Below are positions 8,501-18,968 of a stretch of DNA of 26,430 bases, one piece after another. Made by a program: the position numbers and the translations under genes. The notes under the pieces were generated by a model. The model did no database searches. It was not told where the DNA came from and worked only from the letters and a program-made list of their open reading frames with translations. Numbering within the stretch: the stretch's first letter is position 1; each line of letters begins with the position of its first letter. The stretch spans positions 6,414 through 32,843 of the forward strand of contig BDDC01000853.1 in NCBI GenBank assembly GCA_001662425.1, written 5' to 3'. This stretch comes from Chlamydomonas sphaeroides. Its lineage: Eukaryota; Chlorophyta; Chlorophyceae; Chlamydomonadales; Chlamydomonadaceae.

Positions 8501-11500
8501 ACCCGCCCACCCAGTGTACGGGCGGCCGGTGACGCTGACGCTCATAGCGCGCCGCTCGCGGCACTTTGCGGGCACGCGCTACCGCAAGCGCGGCATCAAC
8601 GACGCGGGCAAGGTGGCCAACGAGGTTGAGACGGAGCAGGTGCGAGCCGCCTCCACCCTGAGCTGCTCCTGCATGCAAAAGCCCAGACCAGACCAGCCCA
8701 GACCAGCATAGCGTGTGTTCAAATGTCAAGTAGAACAGAGGGAGAGGTTGGGACGGAGCAGGTGCGAGCCGCTACCGTATCGGGCTGGCATGAGTGGTTT
8801 TCGGTGTGTGGAGCAGCGCCCACTGTGCATGCGTGCATGTGTAGGGTGGGCTGCGTACTTGGGCCAGCGCAGCCCTCTGCTCCCGCCCGCATCTACTCCG
8901 TCTTGCCGTGGCCGAACGTGCCTGCCCTCTTCCCCAACCCCTTACCCTCGGCCGCTGCTCCCAGAACTCACACTTGAAACCCCTTCCCCTTTTCCCCCTA
9001 ACCCATCCTGCTGTCGCCACCCCGGCCTCCTGCAGGTGGTGGATGCGGGCATGGACTACCGCACCCGCACGCCGCTGCTGTCCAGTGTGGTGCAGGTGGG
9101 GGCGAGGGGCAAGGGCCGGGGCGGGCTGATGGCGGCAGGGGCGTTGGGGCTGGGTACGTGGGGCGGGCTCGTGGCATGTATGGCGCGACAGAGATCAGAT
9201 TGAAATCACAGCGCTCCCCAAGTGGAGAACGGGGCGTTCGGGAAGGTGCGGCTAGGGCGGCGTAGGGAGGCTCATCGACCCCCTTGCCCCGCTTCCCCGC
9301 CGCCGCCCCCTCCCCGCCCGCCCCGTGTTGCCCCCAGGTCCGCGGCTCCGTGCCGCTGTTCTGGTCGCAGCAGCTCACGGCGCTCAGCCCCAAGCCGGAG
9401 ATCATCCTGCAGCAGTTCGACCCGCTGTACGAGGTACGGCCCGCGGCGCGCCTTTGTAACCGCAGAAACACACGAACCCTGGCCCCCTGCCCCCAACCTT
9501 TCCCCAACCCCCTCCCCACCTCTCCCCCGCTCGCCCGCTGCCCAGGTCACCGAGGCGCACTACCACGACCTGGAGGCGCGCTACGGCTGCCCCGCCGTGA
9601 CGCTCAACCTGCTCAAGAGCAAGGAGCGCCGCCCGCGCGAGACGCTGCTGCGGCGGGAGCTTGCGGCGGCCATCGCGCAGATCAACGCGGCGAGGGGGCG
9701 CTCGCGGCCGCACATTGTGTACATGTGGGTCGGGGAGTGCACGGCGGATGGGCGCATGGGGGCATGGGGGCATGGGCGCATGGGGGCATGGGGGCAGGCC
9801 GCGTTGGTCGTGTGCATGTAGATTCGGAGTTGGTGTGCGCTGCAGCGCGCCGGGGTGGATGGGGGTAGGCTCGGGGCTGGCGTGCGCTGCAGCGCGCGCG
9901 TGCGCGTCGGGGATTTGGCAGGCGTCGGTGAGCACGCCGTGGCTCTCCTGCGCCCTCCTTGGGCCCCAGCCCACGCGGCCGCGCTCACCCCGCCACGTGG
10001 CACTTGCGCGCTGACCCCCGCCCTCGCCCTGCCCCGCCCTGCCCCGCCCCCCGCCAGCCCCTGGGACTTCTCCAAGCACGCCAAGCAGTCGGGCGCCAAC
10101 CTGCTGACCGAGCTCACCGCCATCACCCGCCTCGCGCTGGACATGACCGGGCTCTTCGTGCACAACCCCGCCGCCGCCGCGGCGCGCAACGCCGCCGTCG
10201 CCGCCGCCGCCACCCGGGCGGCCGACGGCGCCAGCGGCGGCGGCTCCGCCGCTGCAGCCCTCGCGTCACCGTCGCTGCCACAGCTGGCCGACTGCGACGG
10301 CGGCGGCGCTGCCGTCGGCGCAGCGGCGGCAGCGCTGCGCCGCGCCGCCGCCGCCGCCTCCGGCGGCGGCGGCCGGCTCAGCCTGTCCCTCGCCCCCATG
10401 TCGCCCACCTACCCGCCGCCCGGCCTGCCCTTCCAGCCCTCCGCCTACGCCCCCCTGTCCGGCGCCGCGCCGGGCCCGTCCGGCGCGGTGCAGTGGCAGT
10501 CCGGCGTGCTCCGGACAAACTGCATCGATTGCCTGGACCGGACCAACGTGGCGCAGTTTGCGTTCGGCCTGGTGGCCTTCGGTCGGCAGCTGTACCGGTT
10601 GGGTCTGCATGACGTACGGGATGTGGACTCGGACAGCTCAGCGGCCTTTACGCTCATGGCCCTGTACGAGGCCATGGGGCACGTTCTGTCCCTGCAGGTG
10701 CGCAAAAGGCTGTATCAGTGTGCCGTTGCTACGCTCCTGCGTGCATGCTATTCTGCCCCTGTTGCTTGAGGCCAGGGCGCTAGCTAGGCCTGCACGACGC
10801 ACGACGCCGGTTGGGTTAGCTTCTATGCGCTGCTGCGAGTGGACCTGCGTGCTGGTTGTTGCGGCGTGCTGCGTCAGGGCGCTAGCGCCAGGCATGCACG
10901 ACGTGGCCTCGCCACGTGGGCCCTGGCCAGCGGCGTGCCTCAGTTGGGCAGCAGGGGGCCGCGTGCGCTCGCAGCGCTGACGTGGGGCCGTGGGGAACGT
11001 GCTGTAGCTGCATAACGGTGCCGTGGGCGCCGACAAGATGGCGCTAACGGCGCTTGTCCGCTGTGCGTGCGCGCCTCGTGTGGCCGCTCTCAACCGGCTG
11101 CCTCCTGCTGCTCCCTCCGGGCCCCTCCCCCCCCCGCCCGCGCGCTGTCCCGCAGTACGGCGGCTCCGAGGCGCACACCATCTTCTTCCAGCGCAAGAAG
11201 GGCGAGTGGGAGGCGAGCATGCACAGCAAGGACATCGTGACCAGCATCAAGTGAGGCGCGCGGGGTGCGGGGTGGGTGGGCGGCAGGGAGACGGGGGAGG
11301 CGTGTGTGTTCTGTGTTGCGGCCAGTTGTAAGATGTCAGGATATCGTGACCAGCATCAAGTGAGGCGCGGAGGAATGTGTAGGGCCAGGTTGGGGGATGT
11401 ACCAGGGCCAGGTTGGGGGATGTACCAGGGGCAGGTTGGGGGGGCGTGTTTGTATGGGGCTGCTGGCAGCATGTGCGGCATGGGAGGACGTGGGAGCAGC

Positions 11501-14500
11501 AACGGGTAAGGCGGGGATAACGTGTTGGCAAGAGCATGTGTTGCCTTGCGAGAAGCAACACACAGAGCACGGTTGCACGAACGCCACTGCTGGCGAGCGA
11601 CTCCCGCCTCTGGGGGCGGCGAGGTCAGGAAGAGGGGGAGGTGGGAGCGCGTGTGTGATTTGGCGGTGTGATATGCGCATTGCGAGGCAAAAAGAATATT
11701 AGCGCGACGGAAGCTGCCCTCGCATCCTGGCCCAACCCATGTATCTCGCCCTCGCCTCCCTGCTCCCCGCGGCCCCTGCCCGCCCGCGCAGGCGCCTCTA
11801 CTCCAACACCTACACCGACGCCGAGAAGCAGGACGCCATAAACCTCTTCCTGGGCAACTTCGTGCCATCGCCCGGCCAGGTGCGCAGCGCCACCTGTGCT
11901 GCGCCTGCTGCGCTCGCTGCAGCCCTGCGCTGCAGCCCTGCGCTGCGTTGCGCCCGGCCTCGCTGCGCCGTGCTGGCACATGCGCGCTGCGGCCCCCAGG
12001 CATGACCCTTGGGTCGCCATGGTGCCTGGCGCGCGGCGCCGTGCCCGCCCTAGCTGCCGGCCAGGCGCGCCGTCGGCGCGGCGCCGGTGATGCGCGGTCT
12101 GCGGCGTGTGCGCTGCAGCGGTTTCATGCGCTATGGGGTCGCTGGTACCCGGCCCTGACCGCGCCACGCGGTAGTTGCGGCCGCGCCGGTGACGGCTGTA
12201 GCCCTGCAGGCGCTGCGCATTGCCCAAAGGCTGTGCCCCCCGCCCTGACACCCCCTCCCACCTCTCGCACCCTCGCCTCCCCGCAGCCGCACATCTGGCA
12301 GCTAGACACCGACCAGTACCTGCACTCGGAGACCACCCTGCGGCCGCCGCCGGGGCAGCCGCAGCCGCCCCTCGCCGCCGCCGCCGCCGCCGCCTCGCCC
12401 TCGCGGCTGCCCAGCGGCGGCGGAGCCGCAGCCGCGGCCGCCCCATCGCTGCCGACCTCCTGGCACTCCAGCGACGTCGGCCGCGCGCCGCCGCCGCCGC
12501 AGCCAGCTGCGGCGCCTGAGCCGGCGCCGGCGCCAACGGCTCCGCCGACGCCGCCGCTGACGTCACCTCCGCCGACGCCGACGGCGCTGCGTGCCGGCTT
12601 CCTGGCGCCGCCGGGCGAGCCGCCGCTGCCACTCGACGTCAGCTCCGACGACGACGACGAGGACTACGCCGCCGCCACCCGCTACCACGCGCCGCCGCCT
12701 CCGTCGGCCGCCTCCGCCGCCGTCGGCGGCGTCGCTGGGCCCGACATCGCTGGCGCCGGGCCGTCGCCGGCGGCGTCGTACTCTGCCTACAGCTCCTCCG
12801 CCATCCCCTTCCACCGGGCGCCCTCCACGGGCTCCTTCTTCTCAAGCATGTTTGGGGTGGCGAGCGGCGGCGCCGGCACGGGGCCCAGCGGCCGCGCCGC
12901 CGGCGGCGGCGGCGGCCTGTTCGAGCGGGTGGTGGCGTCGCTGATGCAGGTGAGAGCTGGCGCAGCCACCGTAGGGTTGAAGGGCTAGGTGAAGGGCTGC
13001 AGGGCTAGGTGAAGGGCTGCAGGGCTAGGTGAAGGGCTGCAGGGCTAGGTGAAGGGCTGCAGGGCTAGGCGAAGCGGCCGTTGGGCGCAGCTCGCATGTC
13101 GGTGATGAGAGGCCCCCCAAAGAGCAGCCATCGCCGCCTGGATGAGACGCCGCCGACGTGCTGCTCGCCGCTCGCCTGCTCCCCTCGGCGCGCCTTGGCC
13201 GCCGCCCCAGGCCGGAGCCGGTGGCGGCGCCGCCGCACGCTCTGCGGCCGCCGGCATGGGCGGCGACGGCCCGGGCCCGGGCTCCGCCGCGGCAGCGCTG
13301 CTGTCATTCGACCGGGCTCTGGCACGGGCGCCTAATCAGGTACGGCAGCGTGAAGTCCGGGACGGGAGGACCACAACACCCCTTTTGCGCCAACCCCGGG
13401 TCCAGCCCTCCGCCATCCAACCTTGCTCCCCGGCCCCCCCGGCCAGGTGTGGCCCATCGTGCTGCACGGCGACGAGGGCCGCCAGGGCCGCCTCACGTGG
13501 ACCGCGGTGCAGGTGCGGCTGGGGGGGGCGCCGTGTGGGGCCGCCAGGGGGAGGCGGGGCTGCACGGCGGGCCCTCATCGCGAGCTCGCGGCCGGGCCTA
13601 GGCCATTCTCATGCGGGGACCTGGACTTGAATCCGGTGATGGGAGGGGCGTGGGCGTGGCGCCGGCCCTGCGCCCCCGCCCCCTGCGCACGCCTGGCTCA
13701 GCTGCGGTCACACGTCCGCACCCCGCCCCGGCTCCATCCCGCAGGCCGCCTTTTCGTTCTTCTGGACCAGCGGGCCCGGGGGCGGCCCCGGCGGCGGCCC
13801 GGGCGGCGAGGGCGCCGCGGACGGCCGCCGCGGCAACTATCAGCTGGATGATGCGCCCAGGTGCGGCGGGGGCCGGGGGCCGGGGGCCCGGACCCGGACA
13901 GCATGACGCATGCCGTGTGTTCATTCTGAAGAAAAGCAACACGCGACGCCAGTTCGAGTGGGTGGTGACGCGTCGGTCGTGCGTAACAGGCAAGCAGGCA
14001 GGCATGCGCGTGTGGGTGGGTGGGTGCGGTATGCCTGGCCGCAGCCGTGGTGCACGCCCCCTTAGTCTAGGCCCTGGCCCCGCCCCGCCAGACCCGTGCA
14101 AGCCGCCAGGGGAAACTCGCACTAGCAAAGCCCCCCCCCCCCGCGCCCCAAAATCTCACCCTGCACACCCTGCCCCCCGCCCATGCACGGCCCCCCCCCA
14201 GGCGCGCGCCCGCGCCCGCACCGGCGCAACCCGCGGCCCTGGCGTCGCCGCCGGCTCGGCCAGGGCTGGCGCGGGGCACCAGCTCCCGCCTGGGGCCCAG
14301 CGGCGGCGGCGGCGGCGGCGGCCTGCCCTCGCTGGTTACCGCCCCCTCGCTGCAGCCCTCCTCGCCGCTGCCCCGCTCCCCACGTGTGACGCTGCCGGGC
14401 TCCCAGCTGGCGCTCTTCTCGCCAGACGCCTCGCGCCACGGCGGCGCGGTGTACGGCGGGCCGGATGCCTCGCGTCACGGAGGTACGGCGTACGGCGCCG

Positions 14501-16863
14501 CCGGCGCGAGCAGCGGCGGCGGGCCGAGGAACATCGTACGGACGGTGACGCTGGGCGGGACGAGCCACGGGAACGCCAGCGAGTCGGGCGCGACGGCGGC
14601 GGCGGTGGCGGCGGCCGTTGCTGCAGCTGAGGTTGGCGACGGAGCCGACGCTGCCGCCGGGCCGGGGCGTCCTCAGCGCAACCTCGGCCAGATCCTGGAT
14701 CTGCTCGTCGACTCGGATCACATGGACGAGCACCACGATCACGGATCCGCCTGCCGTACCGTCGCGGACACCATCCCGGCGCTCGACGCCGACGGCGACG
14801 GCGGCAGCGGCCTGATCAGCCCCGGCGGCGGCGACAGAGCCGACGGCGACGACGACGAAGACGGCGACGGCGCGCTGTACTACACCGTCGGCGACGCCGC
14901 GGCGGCGGCGGGCGCGACGGAGAGCGGCGGCGGCGGCATGCGGCAGGGCGTTCGCTCGGTGCTGGGGCTGCTGGAGCGCAAGCAGGTGCGGTCCAGCAGG
15001 GGGGGAGGTTGGGCCGGCACTGGGGCGTGCATGGACGTTGCCCACACCGTGTACACCGAGAGGTTGGGGGGCTGGCTCCTCTGCAGGGTTGGACAGTGCG
15101 ATGCCAGGCAGGCGCGCGCTCGTGTGCACCTGCGCCGCACCCCACGGCCCCTGCGCAGCCTGCCCACCCTGCCCACTTTGCCCACCCTGCCAAACCTGCC
15201 CTCCCTGCCCACCCTGCCCATTCTGCCTCGCCCCCCCCCCGCCTCCCCGCCAGACGCCCGGTGCGCTGGGCGCCGCTGCCGCCCCGGCCGCTCCCGTACC
15301 CGCTCCACCCGTCCCCGCGCCGTCCGTCATCCCGGTGCTCAACGACTTCATCGAGGTCTCGGGGCCCGCCACCGGCAACGGCAGGTGCGGCGCCAAGAGT
15401 CCACCCACCCAATGACGCTGTGCTCTGACGCATCATCGCACATGGCGGCTAGGCGCTGCGGCTCTGCGCTGCTGCCACGGCAGCACGCGCCGCCCGTCCT
15501 GAACGCCCCCCGCACTTGCCCTTGTGGCTCGGTTCTGGCTCGGTTTGCGGAATGACTACTTCGCTACTCCCTCGGTGCTTGCCTGTGTGCGGCCCCAGGA
15601 CGCTGGCGGATGAGCACACGCTGGACCCCGCGGAGCGGCGCAGGGCCATGGCCGAGGCGGCTGCGCGGGCGCGCGAGGAGGAGCGGCAGCGGTGGGTTTC
15701 CTTGCGGCCGTGAGGCCGGGGCGTGGCGCCTGCACGGCCCCCCCCCCGTCAGGCGCCAGCCGCCGGCGGCCGCTCTCAGCCCGCTGCGCCGCGCAGCGCC
15801 GCACGCCTTGCCCCAGCGCCCTGCTCGCGCCAAGCGGAGGATGCCCGTGACCGCTGCGCCCCCCCCGGCCCCCTGTGATTGCGCTCTGCGGTCTGCTGTG
15901 CACCCGGCGACACATCTTTTTGTCAAGGTTTTTGTGCCCCCCGTCCCCTGCCTGCCCACCCGCGCGCATGCCGCCGCAGCAAGCTGGTGACGGCGGGGCT
16001 CGAGGTGAGGGGGCACGTGCAGGGCCACGGCGGCTGGGGCGGGCACAGGGCGGGGCTACGGGGTGGAGCGCGCCGGCCCGCGCCTTCCGCCATCCGCTGC
16101 CCACTCGCGCCCTTACCGATACGCCGGGCCTGGCCCCAGCTGGCAATCCTCCCCGCACCGCCACGCGCTCGCAGCCAAGACGCACACCCCACCCATGCCT
16201 CTCCTTTCTCCGCCCCTCCCCCACCTTCCCCCTCCGCCCCCCTTCCCCCCTCTCTCCTTCCGCCAGGTCAGCGACATGCTGGGCCTGGGCCTGGAGGACC
16301 TGGGCCTCAACTGGGAGCTGCAGCCCTGGTGGGAACTGGAGCCGAGGCCCGCGTTCGCGCCGCTGCCGCACCAGCCCAAGCCGGGCCGCCCGCCACTGGA
16401 CGCGCGGCGCATGGCCCGTGCGCACTCGCAGCCGGCAGCCCCAGCCCCGACCGCCGAGCCCGGAGCCTCTGCGGCGACGGAGGGGCTGCTGCCTGCGCGG
16501 CCTGGGCCTGTGTCGGGGCCGGAGGCGGCGCTGCAGGCCAAGGCGGCGATGCGGGCGAGGGCGGCGGCGGTGCAGCGGCAGCTGCGGGCGGCCGCCGCGG
16601 CGCAGGGCGCGGCGGAGGCGGCGGAGGAGTTGTCGTACGGGCCGCCGTACCCGGGGCAGGAGCCGCGGTACGGGCAGCTGCTGCGGCGCAAGGCGGGCGT
16701 GGAGGGCGGCGCGTTCCTGCACTACGACGTGGCGGCCATGCACGCGGGCTCCAAGTTCGGGGAGCTGCTGGAGTGTGTGGCACAGCCGTACGGGCTGGCG
16801 GGCGAGGAGGCAGCGCGGGAGCTGGCGGCGTTTGATGTGCACTGCTACATCGAGCGGCTGTGA
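5600..16863 (+). CDS. FIG4: FIG4-like SAC-domain phosphoinositide phosphatase
   Basis: Predicted phosphatase removing the 5-phosphate of PI(3,5)P2 on endosome/vacuole membranes; FIG4 family members work with VAC14 and FAB1/PIKfyve. Exons: 5600-5707, 5884-6018, 6678-6776, 6981-7069, 7347-7482, 8091-8319, 8515-8639, 9036-9095, 9338-9433, 9546-9724, 10058-10697, 11156-11250, 11792-11879, 12287-12949, 13211-13339, 13447-13512, 13745-13860, 14202-14985, 15254-15384, 15599-15691, 15980-16004, 16267-16863. This makes 1560 residues in one consistent frame. The catalytic CX5R motif is C574-IDCLD-R580. IWQLDTDQYLH follows the phosphatase domain as in FIG4 rather than ER SAC1, and there is no membrane anchor. 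An in-frame TGA at 5591-5593 supports the start. The end of exon 5 is uncertain (7464 or 7470 also keep frame). The protein is much longer than animal or yeast FIG4 (about 880-910 residues) because of low-complexity inserts and a long tail; exons 15-17 are the least certain. Confidence 0.88.
5708..5883 (+). other. GC-AG intron 1 of the FIG4-like gene
   Basis: Exon 1 ends AAG|GCACGC and exon 2 begins CACAG|GTCAGC. Joining them in phase 0 gives LLKVSKQEP, which matches the LKIDRxEP segment of FIG4 proteins. The nearby GT dinucleotides fall in other phases and do not restore the frame. So the first intron appears to use a GC donor, a known minor class that volvocine genes also use. Confidence 0.7.
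7155..7263. repeat. 14-bp minisatellite in intron 4
   Basis: Seven tandem copies of GTATGGGCAGGGGC start at 7166 and repeat exactly every 14 bp, with one changed base in copy 2. A partial copy precedes them. The array lies in intron 4 (7070-7346) of the FIG4-like gene. It leaves both strands open in several frames, producing long artificial frames rich in GRGVWAGAY or PYAPAHTPL. Confidence 0.92.
8622..8772 (+). repeat. Exon 7 end plus donor duplicated in intron 7
   Basis: Bases 8622-8650 cover the last 18 bases of exon 7 and the first 11 of intron 7. They recur at 8744-8772 with one mismatch, 122 bp downstream. The copy keeps the CAG|GTGCGA donor at 8762. Use of this second donor would extend exon 7 into the intron and meet a stop codon (TAG 8709-8711). 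Confidence 0.85.
9747..9794. repeat. 8-bp tandem repeat in intron 10
   Basis: Six copies of an 8-bp unit alternate between CATGGGCG and CATGGGGG, starting 22 bp after the exon 10 donor (9725). It is a simple purine-rich minisatellite in an intron of the FIG4-like gene. No coding role is expected. Confidence 0.85.
10512..10547 (+). other. SAC catalytic motif RTNCIDCLDRTN
   Basis: Exon 11 encodes RTNCIDCLDRTN, the CX5R(T/S) signature of SAC phosphoinositide phosphatases. Cys574 is the expected nucleophile that forms the phosphocysteine intermediate, and Arg580 is expected to bind the phosphate. Both are intact, which argues against a pseudogene. Confidence 0.95.
11229..11369 (+). repeat. Exon 12 end plus donor duplicated in intron 12
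   Basis: Bases 11229-11260 span the end of exon 12 and its AA|GTGAGG donor. They recur at 11338-11369 with a single C-to-T change, 109 bp downstream. The duplicate donor at 11360 is intact. Read-through from exon 12 meets TGA immediately (11252-11254), so use of the copy would truncate the protein. Confidence 0.87.
11382..11445. repeat. 23-bp tandem repeat in intron 12
   Basis: There are two perfect copies (11382-11404 and 11405-11427) and a partial third copy of a 23-bp unit beginning GGGCCAGGTTGGGGG. They lie directly after the duplicated donor in intron 12 of the FIG4-like gene. Confidence 0.85.
12981..13075. repeat. 20-bp minisatellite in intron 14
   Basis: The unit AGGGCTAGGTGAAGGGCTGC is repeated four times plus a partial fifth copy, all but the last identical. 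It lies 31 bp after the exon 14 donor at 12950. It is the fourth tandem array found in introns of this gene. Confidence 0.92.
15980..16004 (+). other. 25-nt microexon 21 of the FIG4-like gene
   Basis: The exon is bounded by CCGCAG and GTGAGG. It converts phase 2 into phase 0 and adds KLVTAGLE between exon 20 (ending EERQR) and exon 22. Without it, exon 20 (phase 2) could not join exon 22 (phase 0) in frame, so it is needed for the full-length protein. Confidence 0.7.
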
Positions 16864-17201
16864 GGCGGGAGGGGTTGCGGGGGCTGGGGTGGTGGTGGCG
16901 TGGCGCCCAGCCGGTGTACCTCGGTCGATAGAGTGCTTAGGGTTTAGCGAGTGGCATCGTCGACGTGATCATAGGTCGCGCATAAGACACGAGGGCTGGG
17001 GGCGCCGCTGGCGCCGGAGCGCTTGCGGCTGCGCTGAGGCGGCGGAGGGGAATGGGAGCCCTGCCTGGGGTGTCTGCATTGGTGTCCCCAGGGCGGCATG
17101 GTGGGCGCGTTGCAGTCGTGCTCTTGGGGTGAGGGGTACCTGCGGCCGGCATCGGTCGGCGGCCCCGGATGTACGGCCACCGGGCCACGTGGCCCCCTGC
17201 A

Positions 17202-17206
17202 TGTAA
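17202..17206 (+). terminator. Poly(A) signal TGTAA of the FIG4-like gene
   Basis: This is the first TGTAA I found after the stop at 16861-16863, giving a 3' untranslated region of about 350 nt, normal for volvocine genes. Cleavage would be expected some 10-20 bases further on. Confidence 0.6.
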
Positions 17207-18968
17207 GGGCTGGCAAGGCGTGGAGTGGGGCCAAGCCTGCCGCTGGCGCGCGGCCACGGGCCCGGCGGTTGGCAGCACATTGATGCGCAACTGACGCAGG
17301 GCTTTCAAAGGCAGGGGAGCAGTGTTCGTGTCAGCAGGGTTCCATCCAGCCCTCCTTGTTAAGAAACAGACGAAGTCGAGAACCTGTTCTTGTTGTGAGT
17401 GAGCAGGGTGAGGTCGGCAGTGAGCGAGGGGTGAGCAAGCGGCTCGCAACCTTGCAATGGCCGCACCGGTGGGCAGCTGGCGCAGGCCGGCAGCAAAGTG
17501 CACAGCGCCCTCCCTGCACCGCACTCCTGCGCGCACTGCAGAACGTACGACCGCCGCAATGCAGCAACCCCCACGCCTCCAAACAAGCAGCACCAGGCCA
17601 CCAGCCTGATGCCAAGAGCGTGGTAGCCGAGCACCGCCGAGCACCGCCGAGCACCGCCGAGCACCGGCTTTCAAAGAGCACGACTAAGCGTCGCACTCCG
17701 ACGGCCTTCCAGTGCGCCGCGGGCGCTCCATGCCTGTGCCAGCGACACACCCGGCGGCCCCACAGCCCGCTGGCTCATGCCTCCTCGCTCGTGCCGCGCA
17801 AGCACGGAACACCAGCTTGTTCCAAGCGGCCAGGGGCTGCCCTGATAGCGGCGCAGCCATCACCCGCAACGCTTCCCACCGCAGCGATGGGCCAACCGTG
17901 CCCAGCCAAACGGCCACGGCAACAAGCGGGCGCCAGTATAAGAAAAAGAACGAAGTCAACAACCTGCACCTGCAATTCCGCCGCCCGGGATTGTCAACCC
18001 CACCATGAACCTACCTCTAGATCCCTGCTTCTGACAACATAAGATAACCAAGAAAGCGCCGTGGACTCACGACGTGCCGCAAGCTCATCAGGATCAGAAA
18101 CACAACATAGCGTTTGAACGCCCCGCCGGGCCAGCGCTCGGCGCAGCCGATTTAGCATGACCCACGCTGGCAGCGCCTTCCCCCTCCCTCCCTACACACG
18201 GCGCCGCCTCCGCAAGCCCCATGTGGATAACCATGCTCTGACTTCCACGCTGGTTCTATAGCGAAAGCACAATGTGGACGTTGCCGGAGCTGTACGCGCG
18301 CCTCCGCCCATTTGAATACAGCCAGTCAGCCAGTCAGCCGCTGGCCGGGCCGTCACGCCCGGCCGCCCACCGTGGCGTGCAGCAGCGCTGCGGCCCTGAC
18401 ACGTGCCGCAGCAGCCATAACACACACACACACACCCGCCAGCCCGCAGCCAACACGGTGCGATGCAGCTGTCCTGTCGCGCTGCGGTTCCGCGGTGATT
18501 GCCACGTGGCGTCGTGCGCCAGCAGTAGCGGGCAACCAGCCAGGTGCGGTCCTGTGTCCGGGCGCATGTGGGCGGCAGCAGCTGCTCGCACCTAGCCCAC
18601 CTAGTCCACCCAGTGCACTTCACCCAGTCCGCTCCATCCAGTCCGCGGCACACTTGTAAACACAGCTGCGAGCGGGGCGGGACCGCGTGCAGACGGGCAA
18701 GCCCCGATGCCGCCTCGCGTCACGCTGCGTCCCGGGCACAAAAGAAACGAGCTTTGATCACTGCTCCGACCTTCCTCCGAGAGCCCACGACCAAAGCATA
18801 ACCCATACGTACGACAGGCTTGCTGCCCGTACACGCGAACAACATACAAGACGGCGCTGGCCACAACCTCCCTTCCCACCAACTGGACCCGGCGCACTGC
18901 AGCCGCCTATCCCCAGGCTGCCGCAGAGCGCCGCCCCGCTAGCGGCCACGCCAGACGCGCCAGCGGCC
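17207..18968. other. Intergenic region, no gene recognised
   Basis: A plus-strand open frame of 228 codons (17356-18042) fills part of this stretch, but its Ala/Pro/Arg/Ser/His-rich product has no motif and no G/C third-position bias. Simple repeats include a 10-bp unit AGCACCGCCG (17630-17665), a CA run at 18419-18436, and degenerate CCACCCAGT-like repeats near 18595-18645. No RNA gene was recognised. Confidence 0.4.

Larger units (their letters stand above)
5600..12325 (+). other. N-terminal and SAC catalytic region of the FIG4-like protein
   Basis: This covers exons 1-13 and the start of exon 14, residues 1-706. In order: RFSIYQTKARLYIVG (11-25), the FIG4-type N-terminal beta motif; CCGIIGCFRFTETYYLLLVT (82-101); DLTKHFYFSYTYSLAHTLQQ in exon 5; WTVPLIHGFWEQ in exon 6; IARRSRHFAGTRYRKRGIND and NEVETEQ in exon 7; RGSVPLFWSQ in exon 9; VYIPWDFSKHAK across exons 10-11; the catalytic loop in exon 11; and DAEKQDAINLFLGNF in exon 13. 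Each matches a conserved block of FIG4/SAC phosphatases in the right order, and none is missing, so the enzyme is probably active. A 109-residue Ala/Gly/Pro insert (about 455-563) sits just before the catalytic loop. Confidence 0.88.
12326..16863 (+). other. Long C-terminal extension of the FIG4-like protein
   Basis: Residues about 707-1560 follow the SAC region. Exon 14 is dominated by Ala/Pro/Gly/Ser with an acidic patch (SSDDDDEDY). Exons 15-17 contain short ordered-looking pieces (LSFDRALARAPNQ, VWPIVLHGDEG, FSFFWTSG). Exon 18 is mixed, with NLGQILDLLVDSDHMDEHHDH and an Asp-rich run. Exon 20 is a charged helix (LDPAERRRAMAEAAARAREE). Exon 22 encodes LGLGLEDLGLNWELQPWWEL, an Ala-rich coiled-coil-like stretch, then a compact end with KFGELLECVAQPYGLAG and FDVHCYIERL. 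The last part looks folded and probably corresponds to the conserved C-terminal region of FIG4-class proteins; the middle is probably disordered linker. Confidence 0.65.

Noticed and set aside
7376..8729. Minus-strand frames of 279 and 361 codons
   Set aside because: Antisense shadows of FIG4 exons 5-7 and their introns; Arg/Pro/Ala-rich, no motifs.
14122..15408. Minus-strand frame of 428 codons
   Set aside because: Antisense to FIG4 exon 18, whose sense frame has the better codon bias and joins neighbouring exons in phase.
15556..17206. Frames of 428-443 codons on both strands
   Set aside because: They cross real splice sites of FIG4 exons 20-22 and give Arg/Pro-rich noise; the sense exon 22 frame is clearly coding.
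17356..18042. Plus-strand frame of 228 codons with an AKRPRQ basic motif
   Set aside because: The similarity to the AKRPRK motif of the first gene is only a few residues; composition is noise-like and no exon structure is visible.
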